Source: Amycolatopsis azurea DSM 43854 (GTDB lineage: Bacteria > Actinomycetota > Actinomycetes > Mycobacteriales > Pseudonocardiaceae). From it: a stretch of 64,000 nt of DNA. Positions 56,015 through 64,000 of the stretch are shown one piece after another; the stretch's first letter is position 1, and each line of letters opens with the position of its first letter. The notes under the pieces are model-generated. The model was not told the origin of the DNA and searched no databases. It worked only from the letters and a program-made list of their open reading frames with translations. Both the position numbers and the translations under genes were made by a program. The DNA is taken from assembly GCF_001995215.1 (NCBI RefSeq), contig NZ_MUXN01000028.1:62001-126000 (forward strand), written 5' to 3'.

Positions 56015-57592
56015 ATGGTGTCACGGCCGGCCCCGGCCTCGACGTCGCTCCCCTCGGAGCCGTCGGCAGGGACGAGTGAAAGCGCGCTGCCCGAATCCGG
56101 GAGGTTCTGGCGCGAGCTGCTCGAAGACGTCCGTGACGCCGTGCTCGTGCAGGACGTCGGCGGGGCGTTGCGCTGGTCGAATCCCGCCGCCCGCGAGCTG
56201 TTCGGCGGCGTCCGCCCGGTGCTGACCGCCGAAGGTCCCGACGTCGGCCACGTCGAGCACACCGGCCGCCGGTTCCCCGCGCGGATCCGGACGCTGCCCG
56301 GCGGCTGGCACGCGTGGACGGTGACCTCCGCGGTCGCGGCCGACGGCCCGCGCGTGGACGGCTTCCTCGCCTCTTCAGGTCCCCGGCTGGCTTCCGCGCG
56401 AGGACGGCACGGCACGGCGAAGGTGATCGCCGAACTCGCCGCCGCCGAACTCGCGGACTGCGTCTTCGTCCTCCTGCCCACCACCCGCGGCCGGTGGGAG
56501 TGGTGGAGCTGCGACCACCGCACCCACCACGGGCACGGCCGGATCCGCCGTGTCCCGGCCCAGCTGGCGCCGGTGCTCGCGGGCACCTTCGCCGCCACAG
56601 AGGAACTCGAAGCCAAGACGGTCCCAGACGAAGAGGTCGCGACGCTGCCCGCCGTCGTCGCGGAGCGGCTCGCCGTCCATTCCTCGGTCACCGTGGTCTC
56701 GCTGGGCTCCGACGGCGGTGCCGGGGTCACCGGCGCGGTCGTGCTCGGCCGACGTGGCGCGCCCTCGTTCGGCGAAGACCACTCACGCGCGGTGACCGAG
56801 TTCGCCCGCGCCGCCGGGACGGCGCTGGCGAACGCACACCGCTACGCCCGCCAGGAAGAGGCCACGCGCGGCCTGGAGACGACGCTGCGCCCGACGCCGC
56901 CGCCGGAGGTCCCCGGCGTGAAGTTCGACGTCTGGTACGAGCCGTCGAGCGGGCTGCTCGACGTCGGCGGCGACTTCTACGACGTCCTGCCGAGGGACGA
57001 AGGCGGCGCGATGTTCGTCCTCGGCGACGTCTGCGGGAAGGGCGCCGAGGCGGCCGCGCTCACCGGCCGGGTCCGGCAGACCCTCGCCGCGCTCGATCTC
57101 GTCGAACACGACAACACGACGTTGCTGAGCCTGCTCAACTCCCTGCTGATCACCGGCGGCAGCGGCCGGTTCGCCACGCTGGTGCTCGGTTCGGTCCTGG
57201 CGGGTGAAGACGACCTCGGCGTCACCCTGGCCTCCGGCGGGCATCCCGCGCCGCTGGTGGTGCGCCGCCGTGGCGGGGTCGACGAGATCACCCTGCCCGG
57301 CACCCTGGTCGGGATCTCGCCGCAGGCCCGGTTCGCCGAGACGACCGTCCGGCTGGCCGAGGGCGACGTCTGCCTCCTCTACACCGACGGGATCACCGAA
57401 GCGCGGCACCACGAGCGGCCGTCGGACCTGTTCGGGGACGAGCGGCTGCGCGAACTGCTGACCGGCTGCCGGGGGCTGTCCGGCCGCGAGGTGGTCGCCC
57501 GCGTCCGCTCCGCGGTGCGGGAGTGGCTCGGCAGCGGGACGCACGACGACATCGCCGTCCTCGCCATCGAGGCCTCACGACCCGCTCCTTGA
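56015..57592 (+). CDS. PP2C/SpoIIE-type serine phosphatase with PAS/GAF-like sensor region
   Basis: 525 residues. A PAS-like segment (FWRELLEDVRDAVLVQDVGG, LRWSNPAARELFGGV, residues 28-62) is followed by a GAF-like region (~130-290). The SpoIIE phosphatase domain (~310-520) has VGGDFYDVLP and VLGDVCGKGAEAAALT as metal-binding Asp motifs, LASGGHPAPLVV, and SGTHDDIAVLAI. Removes phosphate from Ser/Thr of an anti-anti-sigma-type partner. ATG 56015 has AGGAGG 7 nt upstream. Shares a divergent promoter region with the hybrid kinase, suggesting one stress circuit; no Rsb partner lies here. Confidence 0.87.
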   Translation: MVSRPAPASTSLPSEPSAGTSESALPESGRFWRELLEDVRDAVLVQDVGGALRWSNPAARELFGGVRPVLTAEGPDVGHVEHTGRRFPARIRTLPGGWHAWTVTSAVAADGPRVDGFLASSGPRLASARGRHGTAKVIAELAAAELADCVFVLLPTTRGRWEWWSCDHRTHHGHGRIRRVPAQLAPVLAGTFAATEELEAKTVPDEEVATLPAVVAERLAVHSSVTVVSLGSDGGAGVTGAVVLGRRGAPSFGEDHSRAVTEFARAAGTALANAHRYARQEEATRGLETTLRPTPPPEVPGVKFDVWYEPSSGLLDVGGDFYDVLPRDEGGAMFVLGDVCGKGAEAAALTGRVRQTLAALDLVEHDNTTLLSLLNSLLITGGSGRFATLVLGSVLAGEDDLGVTLASGGHPAPLVVRRRGGVDEITLPGTLVGISPQARFAETTVRLAEGDVCLLYTDGITEARHHERPSDLFGDERLRELLTGCRGLSGREVVARVRSAVREWLGSGTHDDIAVLAIEASRPAP

Positions 57593-57666
57593 CCCGTGGG
57601 GGCACGAGGGTTCGGCGGGCCCTGCCGGGGGTAGTCCGGAAAGAGGACGACTCAGGGAGGACCGCA

Positions 57667-58209
57667 GTGGTGAAAGCGCTGAACGGACGCCGCGTGGCCA
57701 TCCTCGCCGCGGACGGCGTGGAGCAGGTGGAGCTGGTCGAGCCGCGCAAGGCGGTCACCGACGCCGGGGCGACGGCAGAGGTGGTCTCGCTGGAACCCGG
57801 CGAGATCCAGGCCATGAACGGCGACATCGACAAGGCGGACAAGTTCACTGTGGACCGTGTCGTCAAGGACGTCACGGTCGACGACTTCGACGCGCTCGTG
57901 CTCCCCGGCGGCACGATGAATCCGGACAATCTGCGCGCGGACGAGAACGCTGTGCGCTTCGTCCGCGATTTCGTGAACAGCGGCAAACCGGTCGGGGTCA
58001 TCTGTCACGGACCGTGGACGCTGGTCGAGGCCGACGTCGTCCGCGGCCGCACGCTCACGTCGTACCCCAGCGTGCGCACCGACATCCGCAACGCCGGCGG
58101 CACCGTCGTCGACCAGGAGGTCGTCAACGACAACGGGTTGATCTCCAGCCGGAATCCCGGTGACCTGCCCGCGTTCTGCGCGGCGATCGTGGCCGAATTC
58201 GCCGGATAA
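57667..58209 (+). CDS. DJ-1/PfpI family protein (class I amidotransferase-like)
   Basis: 180 residues. PfpI-type fold: RRVAILAADGVEQVELVEPR at the start, ALVLPGGTMNPDNLR, and the nucleophile elbow GVICHGPWTLVEADVV with the catalytic Cys (about residue 116). Possible protease, chaperone or deglycase activity; subfamily members are stress-linked. GTG 57667 has GGGAGG 6 nt upstream. It follows the PP2C gene by 74 nt on the same strand. Confidence 0.87.
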   Translation: MVKALNGRRVAILAADGVEQVELVEPRKAVTDAGATAEVVSLEPGEIQAMNGDIDKADKFTVDRVVKDVTVDDFDALVLPGGTMNPDNLRADENAVRFVRDFVNSGKPVGVICHGPWTLVEADVVRGRTLTSYPSVRTDIRNAGGTVVDQEVVNDNGLISSRNPGDLPAFCAAIVAEFAG

Positions 58210-58267
58210 ACGAGTGGCGCGCGTCACAGTGATGGGGGATCGTGGTGGCAGAGGAGGAGGTGCCGCG

Positions 58268-58450
58268 ATGACCGTGCATGCCAGACGCTACGGCCGGTGG
58301 TGCCGCGAGCATTTCGATACCGAGCACGAGCACGACCAGGACCGGAAGCAGCCCGCGGACGCCAAGGCCACTCCGGACGTCACCGACGCCCGGGCCGAGC
58401 AGGCCCAGGCCGGTGACGGTCCGGCGGGGACACCGGGTTCGCTCAGCTGA
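58268..58450 (+). CDS. Small charged hypothetical protein
   Basis: 60 residues, hydrophilic, with RRYGRWCREHFDTEHEHDQD then an Ala/Gly/Asp tail. ATG 58268 has GGAGG 7 nt upstream, the main evidence it is a gene. Overlaps the convergent membrane protein gene by 8 nt. No family recognised. Confidence 0.55.
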   Translation: MTVHARRYGRWCREHFDTEHEHDQDRKQPADAKATPDVTDARAEQAQAGDGPAGTPGSLS

Positions 58451-58829
58451 GCGGCCGCCGGTACCAGACCCGTTTCGGGCCGGGCAGGCCGATCCGTGAG
58501 ACGAGGTCGGTCACGACGCCGCCGATGATCAGCCAGAGCAGCGCGGCCAGGCCGTCGTTGAACAGTGTTCGGAGCTTGGGGCCGTCCGGGGTGAACAGAT
58601 TGCGCAGTCCGAGCGAGACCCCGCGCGACCACTGGTCGATCAGCTGCGCGAATCCGTTGCCGGGATTGGCCTCGCCGAACACGAGCAGGATGTGCACGAT
58701 CAGCACCAGCGCGAAGATCCAGCACACCGCGTGGACGAGGGCGTTGACGACGCGCACGACGCGGATCCTCGCCGGCGTTCGTTCGACGATTTCTTCCTGT
58801 GGCTCACGCGGATCGTTGAGATAGGTCAT
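58443..58829 (-). CDS. YggT-like small membrane protein
   Basis: 128 residues, two to three membrane segments (about 28-50, LVHAVCWIFALVLIVHILLV, and 90-112, LAALLWLIIGGVVTDLV) with a Trp/Arg amphipathic stretch between. Ends in a basic PKRVWYRRPLS. Function unknown. Same strand as, and 49 nt downstream of, the Ser/Thr kinase gene. Confidence 0.7.
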   Translation of the reverse strand: MTYLNDPREPQEEIVERTPARIRVVRVVNALVHAVCWIFALVLIVHILLVFGEANPGNGFAQLIDQWSRGVSLGLRNLFTPDGPKLRTLFNDGLAALLWLIIGGVVTDLVSRIGLPGPKRVWYRRPLS

Positions 58830-58878
58830 CGCCGTCTCCCGTCATCGTCCACAGTGGACACCCTGGCCGGGCGGATGC

Positions 58879-60186
58879 TCAACCAGGGGGCTGGGTCCTG
58901 GTCTTCGTCTTGGTCCTGGTCTTGGTCTTGCTCGGCTTGTCCGAGGTGCTCGGATCGCCGCTCGAAGCGGTCGAGTCGTCCGGCGTCGCCGTGACGCCGG
59001 CGCCTTCGGTGCGGGGCGGATTCGCGGAGACCGGGACGGCTTCGGTCACCACGACCGTGCCGCGCGTCGCCTTCCCGCCCTGGGTGGGCACTTCGACGGC
59101 TTCCGAGGACTGCTGTCCGGGCCCCGCCACCGGACCGGGGGTTCCGCTCACCGCGGGGGAAAGCGTCCCGCCCGGCTGGACCGGCGGAGCCGCCCCGGTC
59201 TGGTTGAGCGCCAGCATGACGCCGACGGTGATCGCGGCGGCGGGAGCGCTGATGGCGGCGACGACGGCCGCCCGCTTGCGGGTGTTCGCGCCCAGCCGCA
59301 CGACCTTCGTCCCGGTGGAGTCCTCCAGCAGGATCCGGGAGATCGCCGCCGCTGTCGGGCGTTGGGACGGTTTCTGCGCGGTCATCCCGCGCAACAGCGT
59401 CGTCATGGTCACCGACATCCCGGACGGGATCCGGGGCGGCCGGTGCAGTCGCCCGACCGCGGCCTCGACCGGCGTCCCGGTGTACTCCCGCTCCCCGGAC
59501 AGGCATTCGAGCAGGACCAGGCCGAGCGAGTAGATGTCGGCGGGCGGGCCGATGTTCTCGCCGCGGACCTGTTCGGGCGCCATGTACGCCGCCGTGCCGA
59601 CCACGCCGCCGGTCTCGGTCACCCTGGTCGCGTCGAAGGCGTGCGCCACCCCGAAATCGCCGATCAGCGGGCCGTCGTCGGCCATCAGGATGTTCGCCGG
59701 TTTCAGGTCACGGTGGGTGATGCCGTGCGCGTGGACGTGCGCGAGCGCGTCGGTCAGCCGGGTGGCCAGCTCGACGACCGCGTCCTGGGAGAGCGGGCCG
59801 GACCGCAGGCGCTGGGCCAGGTTCGGCCCTTCGACCAGGCGCATCGTGAGGTAGGTGTAGCCGTCGTCGGAGCCCGCGTCGTACAGCGGGACGAGCCCGG
59901 GGTGGCGTACCGCGCTGAGGGTCTGGATCTCCTGTTCCCGGCGGCGCTCGTCGCGGGTCATCGTGTCCGCGTGGAACAGTTTCAGCGCGACCTCGCGCCG
60001 TTCGAGCAGGTCACGGGCGCGGAAGACCCGGGCGGTCGCGCCGCGGCCGAGCAGGTCGCCGACCTCGTACCGGCCGGCCAGCCTGCGGGGCAGATGGTCC
60101 GGATCGTGGACGTTCAGGCTGAAACGGCGTTCCGTGGTCCCGGCATCGGGCTCCTCGTCGGCGTCGCGCGAACCCGCGTCGTCCAT
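58879..60186 (-). CDS. Membrane-anchored Ser/Thr protein kinase (PknB-type)
   Basis: 435 residues. Kinase domain ~38-300: glycine loop LLGRGATARVFRARD, catalytic lysine VALKLFHA, HRDLKPANIL, DFGVAHAF, and APEQV. A membrane helix (AAVVAAISAPAAAITVGVML) follows near residue 315, then an extracellular Pro/Ser/Thr-rich stalk ending in the basic repeat KTKTRTKTKTRTQPPG. No PASTA domain. ATG 60186 has GGAGG upstream. Divergent from a secreted Asp-box protein; the signal sensed by the stalk is unknown. Confidence 0.9.
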   Translation of the reverse strand: MDDAGSRDADEEPDAGTTERRFSLNVHDPDHLPRRLAGRYEVGDLLGRGATARVFRARDLLERREVALKLFHADTMTRDERRREQEIQTLSAVRHPGLVPLYDAGSDDGYTYLTMRLVEGPNLAQRLRSGPLSQDAVVELATRLTDALAHVHAHGITHRDLKPANILMADDGPLIGDFGVAHAFDATRVTETGGVVGTAAYMAPEQVRGENIGPPADIYSLGLVLLECLSGEREYTGTPVEAAVGRLHRPPRIPSGMSVTMTTLLRGMTAQKPSQRPTAAAISRILLEDSTGTKVVRLGANTRKRAAVVAAISAPAAAITVGVMLALNQTGAAPPVQPGGTLSPAVSGTPGPVAGPGQQSSEAVEVPTQGGKATRGTVVVTEAVPVSANPPRTEGAGVTATPDDSTASSGDPSTSDKPSKTKTRTKTKTRTQPPG

Positions 60187-60330
60187 CGGTGCTACCTCCG
60201 TCTCACCGGCCGAACGCCGAGTACCCGGTCCGGCCCCGGGCGAAACAAGGTTTGAGAGCGTACCGGAGATGATCTGAGGGTTCACCCCGAACGGCGGACA
60301 ACCCTCGCGAGGGCCGGGCGTCCCGTTGTC

Positions 60331-61428
60331 ATGAAGCCGAACCGGTGGGCCGCGCTCGCCGCCACCGCACTGACCGCCGTCGCCGTCTGTACCCCGTCCG
60401 CCGCCGCCGATTCGCTGGTGCCCAAGGGTTTCGCTCCGGCGTCGACGAGCTGGACCGGGGCGTCGCGCGGGTTCGTGCTCGGCTACTCGCCGTGCGGGAA
60501 GCCGGGATGGTGCGCGTCCCTGCTGTCGACGACCGACGGCGGCAAGCGGTGGCGGCGCGTCGGTGCCCCGCCGATCTCCTTGCCGGACAACCACAATCAG
60601 GTCAAACTCGCCGTGATCGACGAGCACGACATGTTCCTCTCCGACGGCACCAGGCTGCTGTCCAGCCACGACGGCGGCGGCACGTGGTCCGGCGTCCGGC
60701 TCGCCGGAGTCCGGGAACCCTTCTATATTTCGAAAATCACCGAAGCTGGACCGCGCGTGTTCGCGATGGTCACCGGTTTCGGCAGCCCGTCGACGACGAC
60801 GCTGTACGCCGGGCTCTCCGGCACGCGGGTCCTCCTGCCGGTCCCGGGGTTCACCGTCACCGGCTCCGCGACCTACGGCGACGTCGCCACCAGCGGCGGG
60901 GTGCAGGTGTCGATGGGGGCGGACTACCACGTCCAGAAGTACTGGACCTCGTCCGACGGCCTGACCTTCGCGGCCGCGCCGCCGCCGTGCCCGGCGGACA
61001 GTTCGGCTCTGCTGAGCGGAATCCGGCGGGGACGCGTGCTGGCTCTGTGCAGCGGGGGACCGGGGACACCGCAGCCGGGCGCGACCGTCCGCCGGTTGTG
61101 GAGGGCGCCGAAGCTCGGCGGGCGGTTCACCGGAACGGAGCAAGCTCCCACGCTCGGGATCAACCAGAGCTTCAGCGCCGCTTCGCCCACGGCGGCGACC
61201 GTCGCGGCGGAAGGCGGTGGCACCGGATTCCTGCACAGCACCATCGACGGCGGGGTGACCTGGACGACGACCGTGCTCAGCGGCCGCGGGGTCTGCCTCA
61301 ACGACCTGGACTTCCCGGACGAGCGGGTCGGGGTGGTGGTGGACGGGCTGCCGGACGCCGAAGGGGGCTCGGCCGTTTACCGCACTGTCGACGGCGGCGG
61401 CACGTGGCGCGAACTTCTTTTCGCGTGA
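60331..61428 (+). CDS. Secreted Asp-box (BNR) beta-propeller protein
   Basis: 365 residues. Sec signal at residues 1-26 (ALAATALTAVAVCTPSAAA-D). Four Asp-box motifs of the sialidase type (STTDGGKRW, SSHDGGGTW, STIDGGVTW, RTVDGGGTW) mark propeller blades. The catalytic arginine triad and Tyr of true sialidases cannot be confirmed, so it is more likely a binding protein. Several cysteines suit export. ATG 60331, divergent from the kinase gene across 144 nt. Confidence 0.8.
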   Translation: MKPNRWAALAATALTAVAVCTPSAAADSLVPKGFAPASTSWTGASRGFVLGYSPCGKPGWCASLLSTTDGGKRWRRVGAPPISLPDNHNQVKLAVIDEHDMFLSDGTRLLSSHDGGGTWSGVRLAGVREPFYISKITEAGPRVFAMVTGFGSPSTTTLYAGLSGTRVLLPVPGFTVTGSATYGDVATSGGVQVSMGADYHVQKYWTSSDGLTFAAAPPPCPADSSALLSGIRRGRVLALCSGGPGTPQPGATVRRLWRAPKLGGRFTGTEQAPTLGINQSFSAASPTAATVAAEGGGTGFLHSTIDGGVTWTTTVLSGRGVCLNDLDFPDERVGVVVDGLPDAEGGSAVYRTVDGGGTWRELLFA

Positions 61429-61592
61429 TCCCGCCGTCACCCTGTCCGGAAAAATTGCAGGTGGGCAAGGCCCTGGGGAGGTTCACTTGGGTGCACGCCA
61501 TGTCGTAGCCTGTGCACTGTCCGTCGATGTCGAGGGAGCCCGTGGACCGTGTTCGTCGCGATCCGCACGCGGCTGAAGGGTGGAGCGTGTCC

Positions 61593-62426
61593 ATGACTTC
61601 GGACGAGGTCCGGTCGGTGCCGAGGCGCCCGCTGCCACCCCTCGACTACAGCAAACCCAATCTCGCCCGGATGAAGGACGCCCTCCTCGGAGGACACGAC
61701 CACTACGAGATCGACAGGCAAGCCGTCGAGGCCTTCCTCACGGTGGCTCCCGACGGCGCCGCGGTGGCCAAGGAGTTCCGGTCCTGGGCGAGCCGGGTGG
61801 TCCGGTTCCTCGCCGGCACCCGTGAGGTCGGCCAGTTCCTCGATCTGGGCTCCGGCATGCCTTACATCGAGAACACGCATCAGACGGCGCAGCGGTACAA
61901 CCCCGACGCGCTGGTCATCTACGTCGACGACGACCCGGTGGTCCAAGCACACGGATTGGCGTTGCTGGAAGACCACCTCGTGCACGTCAGCGGCGCGGAT
62001 CTGCGCGATCCCGAGCAGACGCTGAACGATCCGGTGATCGCCGAGCATCTCGAACTCGACCGCCCGGTCGCGGTTCTCTTCAACGCGGTGCTGCACCACA
62101 TCGAAGACCTCGGCAAGGCGCAAGACATCGTCCGCGGCTATCTCGACGCGCTCGCCCCCGGGTCCTATTTGCTGCTCACGCACTATTACACCGACGGCGA
62201 GGGGCCGTATGGCGCGTTCGCGCGGAAGCTCGACGGCCTGATGGGCGACATCGGTTACCCCACGGTGCACCGCAGCCGCGAGGAGATCGAGTCGCTGTTC
62301 GACGGGCTGGAGATGCTCGAACCCGGCCTCGTGCACCTGCACGAATGGTGGCCGGAAGGCCCGCGTCTCGCTCCGTTGACCCGCCTGAACCACCTGAGCC
62401 TCGGCGGCGTGGGGATCAAGCCCTAA
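61593..62426 (+). CDS. S-adenosyl methyltransferase (DUF574/PF04672 type)
   Basis: 277 residues. The family start PLDYSKPNLARMKDALLGGH and DHYEIDRQAVEAFL are characteristic, followed by the SAM motif FLDLGSGMPYIENTHQTAQR and VIYVDDDPVVQAHG, then AVLFNAVLHHI. Abundant in actinomycetes; the methyl acceptor is unknown. ATG 61593 has GGAG 7 nt upstream. Stands alone before the repeat-rich gap. Confidence 0.87.
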   Translation: MTSDEVRSVPRRPLPPLDYSKPNLARMKDALLGGHDHYEIDRQAVEAFLTVAPDGAAVAKEFRSWASRVVRFLAGTREVGQFLDLGSGMPYIENTHQTAQRYNPDALVIYVDDDPVVQAHGLALLEDHLVHVSGADLRDPEQTLNDPVIAEHLELDRPVAVLFNAVLHHIEDLGKAQDIVRGYLDALAPGSYLLLTHYYTDGEGPYGAFARKLDGLMGDIGYPTVHRSREEIESLFDGLEMLEPGLVHLHEWWPEGPRLAPLTRLNHLSLGGVGIKP

Positions 62427-62462
62427 CCGCTGCCCTTTGCGACTCAGCCGACCCTGTCGTAG

Positions 62463-62481
62463 GTCCGTGAAGGCCTCCTTG
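62463..62481. repeat. Half copy of the dispersed palindrome
   Basis: GTCCGTGAAGGCCTCCTTG equals the first 19 nt of the 25-nt left arm at 14248, 40296 and 51137; the rest is missing. Lies 37 nt after the methyltransferase stop. Confidence 0.7.
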
Positions 62482-62532
62482 CCTACCTTCGAGACCGCCA
62501 CGCTCGTCCCAGGTGCACCAGCAGTCACAGCA

Positions 62533-62559
62533 ACGCCGCGTGAAGGCCCCCTTCACGCG
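62533..62559. terminator. Short perfect hairpin GCCGCGTGAAGG-CCC-CCTTCACGCGGC
   Basis: A 12-bp perfect stem with loop CCC, between convergent genes. Shares the GTGAAGG/CCTTCAC theme with the dispersed palindromes. Confidence 0.6.
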
Positions 62560-62694
62560 GCTCAGCCGAGGAAACTCGACCTTCACACCTTGCAAGAGCG
62601 ACGCGGAGCTGACCCAGCTCGGTGCGGGTGGTCGTGAGTGGCGATTCGGGTCAGAGCCAAGCGTGTCTTAGGTACCTACAGTCGCGCGGTCTCG

Positions 62695-62800
62695 CGTGAT
62701 CAGATGGACGACACGTGGTGGGACCCGACGGCGAGCGTGTCGTCCAGCCAGTCACGCGTGTCGTCCATCTGATCACACGTGCCGTCCACTCAGTCACACG
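62695..62800. repeat. 21-bp tandem repeats with one inverted copy
   Basis: Three direct copies start at 62736, 62757 and 62778 (period 21; CGTGTCGTCCANNNNNTCAC theme), and an inverted copy lies at 62695-62715. The inverted copy and the second direct copy pair over 20 bp (GTGATCAGATGGACGACACG). No coding frame is evident. Confidence 0.7.
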
Positions 62801-62846
62801 AAAACCTCAGTTCGGTACCTCGACCCACTCGCCTCGGCGGCGTGAA

Positions 62847-64000
62847 TCAAGCCTTCAGCGACCTGAAGAACGCCGTCAGTTCGTCGTGGGCGGTCCCGAA
62901 GTCCTCGGTGCTGGGGGTCATCGCGAGTTCCAGCGTCTCGCCGTCGGACAGTTCCAGCGTCAGGTACTCGGTCAGCTTCCGGCGGGAGAATCCGCCCGCG
63001 ACGATGTCCGTGAACGGGATCCGCCGCGCGCCGGGTTCGGCACGCAGGTCGTCGAGGCCGCGTTCCCGCAGTTTCCGGATCCGCTTGCGGTCCGACACCC
63101 CGCGCGCCCCGATCAGGCCGGCGACCCCGCGCCGGATCAGCACCGAGCGCGACATCGGCAGGAGCACCACTTCGGTATCGCAGACGATCAGGTCGTGAAG
63201 GCTCCGCTTGGCCTTCATCGCGGTGAACATGCCGAGCATCCGGGCATCGGCCGGATCGGGCTCGCGGTGGGGTTCCTGTTTGCAGAAGTACCCGGCGGGC
63301 ACGTTCAGCAGTTGCAGGTTGTTGACCAGTTCGTCGACCGCGCGCGGGCTCTGCACCGCCGGGGTGACCAGCTCGACGACGTCGAACGGCTCGCCGTCGC
63401 CCAGGCACAGTTCCCAGCCGCCGCCCCAGTTCAGGCGGTGCGCGGCGACCCCGTTGTCGATCATCGCGGCGGTGACGGTGTCGGCGAACAGTTCGGCCAG
63501 CAGTGCGCGGCCCTCTTCACGGGACGGGGCCCGCAGGGGTTTGGCGAGCGCGTCGGCGTCGCCGTCCCGCAGGACCCGGACGACCTCGCCGATCGTGCCG
63601 CGCGGCGCCAGCCTGCTTTCGATCCCGGCGGAGGTCAGCAGCCTCGCGCCCTCCGCGACCGAAGCGCGGCCCGCACGTTTGACGACCTCGTCCCAATCCG
63701 CCCGCGGCCCGACGTCGCGGACCAGCACGTCCAGTTCCGCCTCGGGCACGTCGACCTTCGGCGCGCCCAGCAGCGCCCAGCCCGGCCGCGCGTCCGGCTT
63801 CACCGGGTTGTCCGGGACTCCGGCCAGCGCGGCGATCCGGCGTTTCGTGGGCGGATGGCTGTCGTACCTCGACAGCTCTTCGCCGTCGAGGATGTCTTCG
63901 GCGTACTCGGCCACCCAGTCCCGCTGGACCGGATGGTTGAGGTACGAACGGAATCCCAGCAGCACCGCGGGCGTGCGCCGCGCCGTCGCGCCGAGCGAGA
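62847..64000 (-). CDS. M48-type peptidase, C-terminal part (runs off right edge)
   Basis: The frame stays open from the stop at 62847 to the right edge (384 codons). RYDSHPPTKRRIAALAG resembles the conserved C-terminal D-x-HPP-x-x-x-RI motif of M48 metallopeptidases; the zinc HExxH would lie further upstream, outside the window. A ~300-residue extension follows with AMIDNGVAAHRLNWGGGWEL and FTAMKAKRSLHDLIVCDTEV. Membrane protease or related; the substrate is unknown. Assignment is moderate because the catalytic part is not seen. Confidence 0.65.
   Translation of the reverse strand, partial: SLGATARRTPAVLLGFRSYLNHPVQRDWVAEYAEDILDGEELSRYDSHPPTKRRIAALAGVPDNPVKPDARPGWALLGAPKVDVPEAELDVLVRDVGPRADWDEVVKRAGRASVAEGARLLTSAGIESRLAPRGTIGEVVRVLRDGDADALAKPLRAPSREEGRALLAELFADTVTAAMIDNGVAAHRLNWGGGWELCLGDGEPFDVVELVTPAVQSPRAVDELVNNLQLLNVPAGYFCKQEPHREPDPADARMLGMFTAMKAKRSLHDLIVCDTEVVLLPMSRSVLIRRGVAGLIGARGVSDRKRIRKLRERGLDDLRAEPGARRIPFTDIVAGGFSRRKLTEYLTLELSDGETLELAMTPSTEDFGTAHDELTAFFRSLKA

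Noticed and set aside
58879..61440. An 853-residue kinase with N-terminal extension
   Set aside because: The upstream part is antisense to the Asp-box gene; ATG 60186 has a ribosome site and leads into the kinase domain.
62736..62800. CRISPR array
   Set aside because: Only three contiguous 21-bp units plus an inverted copy, no spacers of constant length and no cas genes.

Overview
The window is high-GC actinobacterial DNA, most likely from Amycolatopsis or a close relative in the Pseudonocardiaceae. Pointers are the DUF3558 lipoprotein/PPE-like/EspG cassette, the many GTG and leaderless starts, F420-dependent oxidoreductases, and a long run of genes whose order I remember from the Mycobacterium tuberculosis Rv2478c-Rv2464c neighbourhood. 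That run is ssb-like, ettA, gdh, thioesterase, aglA, glbO, HNH, DUF5130, pepN, DsbA-like, rpiB and nei. There is no rRNA operon, prophage, insertion sequence or CRISPR array. All identifications come from reading the sequence, without database searches.

Layout. 1-2548: an amide-utilisation cluster (amiE, amiS, an AmiC-like sensor) with a divergent MarR regulator and two matching operator-like palindromes. 2552-6889: a half-size MFS-like protein, then an EspG/PPE-like type VII substrate cassette behind a 17-bp inverted repeat. 7040-14203: tRNA-Arg, a secreted I36 inhibitor, a LacI regulator with a divergent MFS transporter, a NarL-type kinase, a histidine phosphatase and a CopD-CtaG fusion. 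14204-14842: a repeat-dense intergenic region.

14843-26070 carries ssb-like, ettA, a Pro-rich TPR-like protein, the giant NAD-glutamate dehydrogenase and its coupled partners. 26134-31581 has a DUF305 lipoprotein/LVIVD pair and an MscS-glbO-aglA minus-strand run. 31772-40259 continues the conserved block through nei. It is interrupted by the most unusual gene of the window, a 117-residue protein at 32596-32949 made of 14 GTRVTx hexapeptides.

40377-50453: a membrane protein, an LLM oxidoreductase/SnoaL pair behind a KstR-type operator, an ECF42-type sigma factor, a sulfonate uptake/desulfonation operon with an upstream ROK regulator, and a GNAT enzyme. 50539-51191: hairpins, tRNA-Pro and tRNA-Gly. 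51193-64000: a 1563-residue hybrid kinase with tandem HAMP units divergent from a PP2C phosphatase, then a PfpI-family protein, a Ser/Thr kinase divergent from a secreted Asp-box propeller, an S-adenosyl methyltransferase and the C-terminal part of an M48-type peptidase.

Between genes the window holds several small repeat families: a dispersed 25-bp-arm palindrome that favours convergent junctions, hairpins with unrelated arms but a shared GACGTT...GTC core, and a 21-bp tandem/inverted array.
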